A stretch of DNA of 6,940 nt. Origin: Caulobacteraceae bacterium (GTDB lineage Bacteria > Pseudomonadota > Alphaproteobacteria > Caulobacterales > Caulobacteraceae). Positions 5,340 to 6,940 of the stretch are shown piece by piece. The notes under the pieces were generated by a model, which worked only from the letters and a program-made list of their open reading frames with translations, did not search any database and was not told where the DNA came from. The stretch's first letter is position 1. Each line of letters starts with the position of its first letter. Location: the NCBI GenBank assembly GCA_947479185.1, contig CANJYY010000139.1, positions 1 through 6,940 of the forward strand, written 5' to 3'. The translations under genes and the position numbers were made by a program.

Positions 5340-5747
5340 CTACCACGCCCCCAGTTCCCGCAGCTGCTTGGCCAGTTCCGGCGAGATCGCCTCGCCCTCG
5401 CCGGTCGGCAGGTCCGGCGGGGCGTCGGCGGGGGTCAGGTAGCGCCAGCCCTGGAAGGCGCGGCGCGGCTGGGGCGCGGTCTCGATCAGCTCGGGCTTGA
5501 GGTAGATGCGGCAGGGCTGCGGGCCGCTGTCCTCGGTGACGATCTCGTCGATCGCCTGGCGCACCAGCACCTGGCCCTTGATCACCCAGTAGAGCGACCC
5601 GCCCTCCAGCAGCTCCGCCGCCCGCTTGGGCGTCTGGCGCGTCGGGCAGACCGAGCGAAAGCCCTGGGCCGCGCGCTGGGCCCGCCAGGCGCGCAGGTCC
5701 TCGACGCTTTCGACGCCGACGCAGAGTTTGATCAGGTGGAGGGGCAT
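5340..5747 (-). CDS. DUF1489 family protein
   Basis: A 135-residue protein whose start (MPLHLIKLCVGVESVEDL) and centre (PKRAAELLEGGSLYWVIKG, about 43-61) agree with the DUF1489 family as I know it, as does the FQGWRYL segment (119-125). The function is unknown. The family is small, cytoplasmic by appearance (no signal peptide or membrane helix) and found mainly in alphaproteobacteria. Length is normal for the family. The ATG at 5747 lacks a strong Shine-Dalgarno sequence, and a large inverted repeat begins 13 bases upstream of it. It follows the carboxylase gene on the same strand by 82 bases, so readthrough into it is possible if that hairpin does not end transcription. Cys9 and Cys34 are the only two cysteines in the first half; I assign no catalytic role. 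Confidence 0.78.
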   Translation of the reverse strand: MPLHLIKLCVGVESVEDLRAWRAQRAAQGFRSVCPTRQTPKRAAELLEGGSLYWVIKGQVLVRQAIDEIVTEDSGPQPCRIYLKPELIETAPQPRRAFQGWRYLTPADAPPDLPTGEGEAISPELAKQLRELGAW

Positions 5748-5760
5748 GAAGTGAGGGCCT

Positions 5761-5853
5761 GGGGGATAGGGGCTAGGGATTAGTCGAGCGGCGCGGCGGC
5801 GTCGACCGCGTGGTGAGCGTTACCAGCCCCTAGCCCCTAGTCCCTAATCCCTC
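5761..5853. repeat. TAGGG-rich inverted repeat spanning the carboxylase 3' end
   Basis: The left arm 5761-5783 is built of GGGATTAG and GGGGCTAG units; the right arm, about 5827-5853, is the complementary series (CCCCTAG, CCCTAATCCC). The arms pair at about 18 of 23 positions, more with G-U wobbles in RNA, around a loop of about 43 bases with its own GTCGA/TCGAC stem (5783-5787 with 5802-5806). The right arm lies inside the coding sequence and supplies the last codons of the carboxylase (EGLGTRG then TAG). The 14-mer GTCCCTAATCCCTC at 5840-5853 recurs at 5276-5289. It may end the carboxylase transcript or shield the DUF1489 start. Confidence 0.65.
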
Positions 5854-6940
5854 GCTGGCCTCGAGCCGCACCAGCACCACCCCTTCACTGACCTGCCCGC
5901 CGGCGACGGCGGTCAACTCGGCGACCACGCCGTCGAACGGCGCGGCCAGGGCGTGTTCCATCTTCATGGCTTCGAGCACCAGCAGGGTCTGGCCCTTGGT
6001 GACGGTGTCGCCGGCCTTGACCGAGACGGACACGACCTTGCCCGGCATGGGCGAGAGGATGGCGCCGTCGGAAACGGCCTCGGCGCGGTCATGGGCCGCC
6101 GAGGCGAAGCTGAACTCGCGGACATCGCCAGCCTCGAAGACATAGACCGGGTCGTCGCCGTACGTCGTCGGCAGGGTGTAGATGTCGTCAGTCGGGACTT
6201 CGCCGTCGATGGCGATATCCCAGGCCCAGTCCTGGCCTGTCCCGGTCAGGGCGACGCGCAGCGGCACGGCGCGGCCGTCGACGCTCATCGGCAGATCCAT
6301 GGCGGCGCGCGGCGCGTTCATGCGGAAACCGAGCAGGCCCGACGGGGCGCTGTCCCATACACCGCCCTTTTCGTCGGCGTACATGAAGGCCTCGAGCCGC
6401 TCGCTGACCGCGGCCAGCGTCGTCGCGTCGTTGAAGGTCCGCGCCGTCAGCGCGTCCAGCCGCCGCTCGATGAAGCCGGTGTCCACGTCCCCCGCCACGA
6501 AGTCCGGATGACCCGCGCAGCGGGCCAGGAAGGCGGCGTTGGTCTTCACCGGCCAGACCTCGACCGAGCCGCAGGCCTCGGCCAGCGCCTCGGCGGCGCC
6601 TTCCCGGGTGTCGGCCCAGGCGATCAGCTTGGCGATCATCGGGTCGTAGAACGGGCTGACCTCGCCGCCCTCCTCCACCGCGCTGTCGATGCGGACCACG
6701 TCTTCGGGCAGGCGGAAGTGCGTCAGCGGACCCGTGCTCGGCAGGAAGCCGGTGGCCGGGTTCTCGGCGTAGAGGCGGGCCTCCATGGCCCAGCCGCTCA
6801 TGGTGATCTGGTCCTGGGTCAGCGGCAGCGGCTCGCCGCTGGCGACGCGAAGCTGCCATTCGACCAGGTCCTGGCCGGTGATCATCTCGGTGACCGGGTG
6901 CTCGACCTGCAGCCGGGTGTTCATTTCCATGAACCAGATG
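5830..6940 (-). CDS. biotin-dependent acyl-CoA carboxylase alpha subunit, C-terminal part (probably methylcrotonoyl-CoA type)
   Basis: The frame enters at the right edge, and the gene's start lies outside; 369 residues are visible. Numbering from the in-window Met at 6930, EMNTRLQVEHPVTE (2-15) is the biotin carboxylase active-site strand with the catalytic Glu/Asn/Arg. Next come the biotin carboxylase C-terminal domain, including ARLYAENP (51-58) and PFYDPMIAKLIAW (93-105), a middle linking region (about 165-285), and a biotinyl (BCCP) domain at about 290-357 with AMKM at 321-324; Lys323 (codon 5964-5962) is the biotinylation site. The alpha subunit carboxylates biotin using ATP and bicarbonate, and a separate beta subunit transfers CO2 to an acyl-CoA. 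The layout fits MccA (leucine breakdown) better than PccA, but substrate cannot be fixed from this part, so I give no symbol. The last seven residues come from the TAGGG repeat and extend past the normal domain end. Confidence 0.93.
   Translation of the reverse strand, partial: IWFMEMNTRLQVEHPVTEMITGQDLVEWQLRVASGEPLPLTQDQITMSGWAMEARLYAENPATGFLPSTGPLTHFRLPEDVVRIDSAVEEGGEVSPFYDPMIAKLIAWADTREGAAEALAEACGSVEVWPVKTNAAFLARCAGHPDFVAGDVDTGFIERRLDALTARTFNDATTLAAVSERLEAFMYADEKGGVWDSAPSGLLGFRMNAPRAAMDLPMSVDGRAVPLRVALTGTGQDWAWDIAIDGEVPTDDIYTLPTTYGDDPVYVFEAGDVREFSFASAAHDRAEAVSDGAILSPMPGKVVSVSVKAGDTVTKGQTLLVLEAMKMEHALAAPFDGVVAELTAVAGGQVSEGVVLVRLEASEGLGTRG

Noticed and set aside
5761..5853. Telomere-like or G-quadruplex element from the TAGGG runs
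   Set aside because: The units are irregular and arranged as an inverted repeat inside a chromosome-type gene context; a hairpin explains them better.
1..6940. A mobile element, defence system, CRISPR array or RNA gene
   Set aside because: No transposase, integrase, toxin, repeat-spacer array, tRNA or rRNA pattern is visible. Gene content is core metabolic and cell-cycle, so I do not claim an undescribed system beyond the regulatory and repeat observations.

Overview
The window is ordinary chromosomal DNA from a high-GC alphaproteobacterium, most likely in the order Caulobacterales (Caulobacter, Phenylobacterium, Brevundimonas or a relative). The main support is a clear MipZ cell-division ATPase, together with a poly-hydroxybutyrate phasin, a SPOR-tailed D,D-carboxypeptidase, PanC and a DUF1489 protein, all with uniformly GC-rich third positions. 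I see no phage, transposon, CRISPR, RNA gene or defence module. The genus call is inference from family knowledge, not a database match.

Layout from left to right. On the minus strand lie the first 23 codons of an unidentified gene (1-69), overlapping by one base the stop of a RidA-family gene (69-530), then a strong intrinsic terminator (580-612) belonging to a phasin gene (676-1113). The 285-bp divergent gap 1114-1398 carries three same-orientation copies of a TGC-x3-GCA motif that fits the PhaR/AniA operator consensus as I remember it. On the plus strand follows a secreted D-Ala-D-Ala carboxypeptidase with a C-terminal SPOR domain (1399-2718). A 161-bp imperfect inverted repeat (2727-2887) separates it from a convergent two-gene minus-strand operon: mipZ (3333-4172) followed by a membrane-anchored J-domain protein of TIM14/Pam18-like architecture (2893-3312). 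The mipZ/panC divergent gap (4173-4328) holds one GANTC site and a near-consensus DnaA box. panC (4329-5189, plus) converges on a DUF1489 gene (5340-5747, minus), with two related REP-like units in opposite orientation between them. A TAGGG-rich inverted repeat (5761-5853) lies between DUF1489 and the 3' end of a biotin-dependent acyl-CoA carboxylase alpha subunit (5830-6940, minus, cut by the window edge).

How the genes relate. MipZ positions the FtsZ ring relative to ParB/parS, and the SPOR-tailed carboxypeptidase probably acts on peptidoglycan at the division site, so two division-linked functions sit near each other. The phasin coats storage granules, PanC makes pantothenate for CoA, and the carboxylase works on CoA thioesters; these are neighbours rather than one pathway. 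The most useful observations are regulatory: the triple PhaR-type operator shared by a storage gene and a cell-wall gene, the cell-cycle-type motifs in the mipZ/panC gap, and several families of dispersed palindromic repeats at nearly every gene end.
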